Shown in pieces: positions 63,853 to 64,000 of a stretch of DNA of 64,000 nucleotides (positions are counted from its first letter, which is position 1; each line of letters begins with the position of its first letter). Location: NCBI GenBank assembly GCA_024508855.1, contig JANINJ010000091.1:1-64000 (forward strand), written 5' to 3'. Source of the stretch: Xanthobacteraceae bacterium. GTDB lineage: Bacteria > Pseudomonadota > Alphaproteobacteria > Rhizobiales > Xanthobacteraceae. Position numbers and translations under genes: made by a program. The notes beneath the pieces are model-generated. The model made no database searches and had not been told where the DNA came from. It was given only the letters and a program-made list of their open reading frames with translations.

Positions 63853-64000
63853 ATGAAAACACTGACTGCAATTGCCGTGACCGCTTCTCTTTTTGCCGTC
63901 GGCATCACTCACGCCAATGCGGGCAATAGGCTTTGGGTCGCTTCATACGGCGATGACAACAGCCCAACATGCAGTTTCACAGCGCCGTGCCTTTCATTCG
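63853..64000 (+). CDS. Secreted protein, N-terminus only (likely right-handed beta-helix family)
   Basis: The frame runs off the right edge with 49 residues visible. A Sec signal peptide (about 1-23, ending THANA) is followed by GNRLWVASYGDDNSPTCSF and TAPCLSF. This resembles the start of secreted proteins known in Bradyrhizobium relatives, with the pattern (R)xWVSGxGDDxNPCxxTAPCxTF, which continue into a pectate-lyase-like right-handed beta-helix. Upstream DNA is AT-rich compared with the rest of the window. Full-length function cannot be judged. Confidence 0.7.
   Translation, partial: MKTLTAIAVTASLFAVGITHANAGNRLWVASYGDDNSPTCSFTAPCLSF

Overview
The window looks like an ordinary chromosomal stretch from a high-GC alphaproteobacterium of the Bradyrhizobium / Rhodopseudomonas / Tardiphaga / Afipia group. 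The pointers are an AcpXL-type very-long-chain lipid A cluster, a citramalate-synthase route to isoleucine, a class II DAHP synthase, a short alphaproteobacterial phosphatidylserine decarboxylase, DUF2865, DUF1289 and DUF6455 proteins, a tandem pair of Kup potassium transporters and a REP/BIME repeat of the kind common in this family. The genus is inferred from protein families and gene order only. I see no insertion sequence, prophage, plasmid gene or CRISPR array. Gene density is high and both strands are used.

Layout. 1-6.8 kb: a HerA-type ATPase cut by the window edge, an AidB-like acyl-CoA dehydrogenase divergent from a LysR regulator, an AhpD-like protein, an MgtC membrane protein overlapping tail-to-tail with a ParB-like protein, and a small membrane protein. 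7.0-11.5 kb: the very-long-chain fatty acid / lipid A operon acpXL-fabZXL-fabF2XL-fabF1XL-lpxXL. FabF2XL has Glu where the catalytic Cys should be, and the dehydrogenase gene expected before lpxXL appears reduced to 28 codons. 11.5-20 kb: an operon-like rhodanese / aminotransferase / polyamine-type binding protein, two kup genes and a MotA/MotB-type stator pair. 20-25.4 kb: an RraA-like protein, pssA, psd and an Atm1-type exporter (phosphatidylethanolamine synthesis and Fe-S/thiol export), then a LOG-family protein.

25.4-41 kb is mostly housekeeping: cysS-GNAT-cimA linked by two 4-base overlaps, secreted proteins, aroG-dgkA-nadE, an alpha/beta hydrolase, rpiA-DUF2059-gor, gph, a lipoprotein and moaA. 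41-46 kb is a TRAP transporter (DctQ, DctM) with two related Tat-exported binding proteins, each followed by its own terminator. 46-52 kb holds an Mrp ATPase, a HIBADH-family dehydrogenase, a membrane histidine kinase of DivJ/PleC appearance, DUF1289, a membrane-anchored retropepsin-like protease and dusA. 52-54.2 kb pairs AlkB with a second 2-oxoglutarate/Fe(II) oxygenase from a shared promoter gap.

54.4-62.7 kb is a self-contained peptide-use locus: a binding protein divergent from an M20 peptidase, two permeases, one polypeptide carrying both ABC ATPases, and an M81 (MlrC-type) peptidase. The window ends with a membrane protein of unknown role, tRNA-Leu(UAA) and the first codons of a secreted beta-helix-type protein.

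The strongest leads are the ketosynthase pair with one Cys-less partner and the dehydrogenase vestige, both in the lipid A cluster, followed by the peptide uptake-and-cleavage locus. Protein names come from reading motifs and recalled family features; no database search was run.
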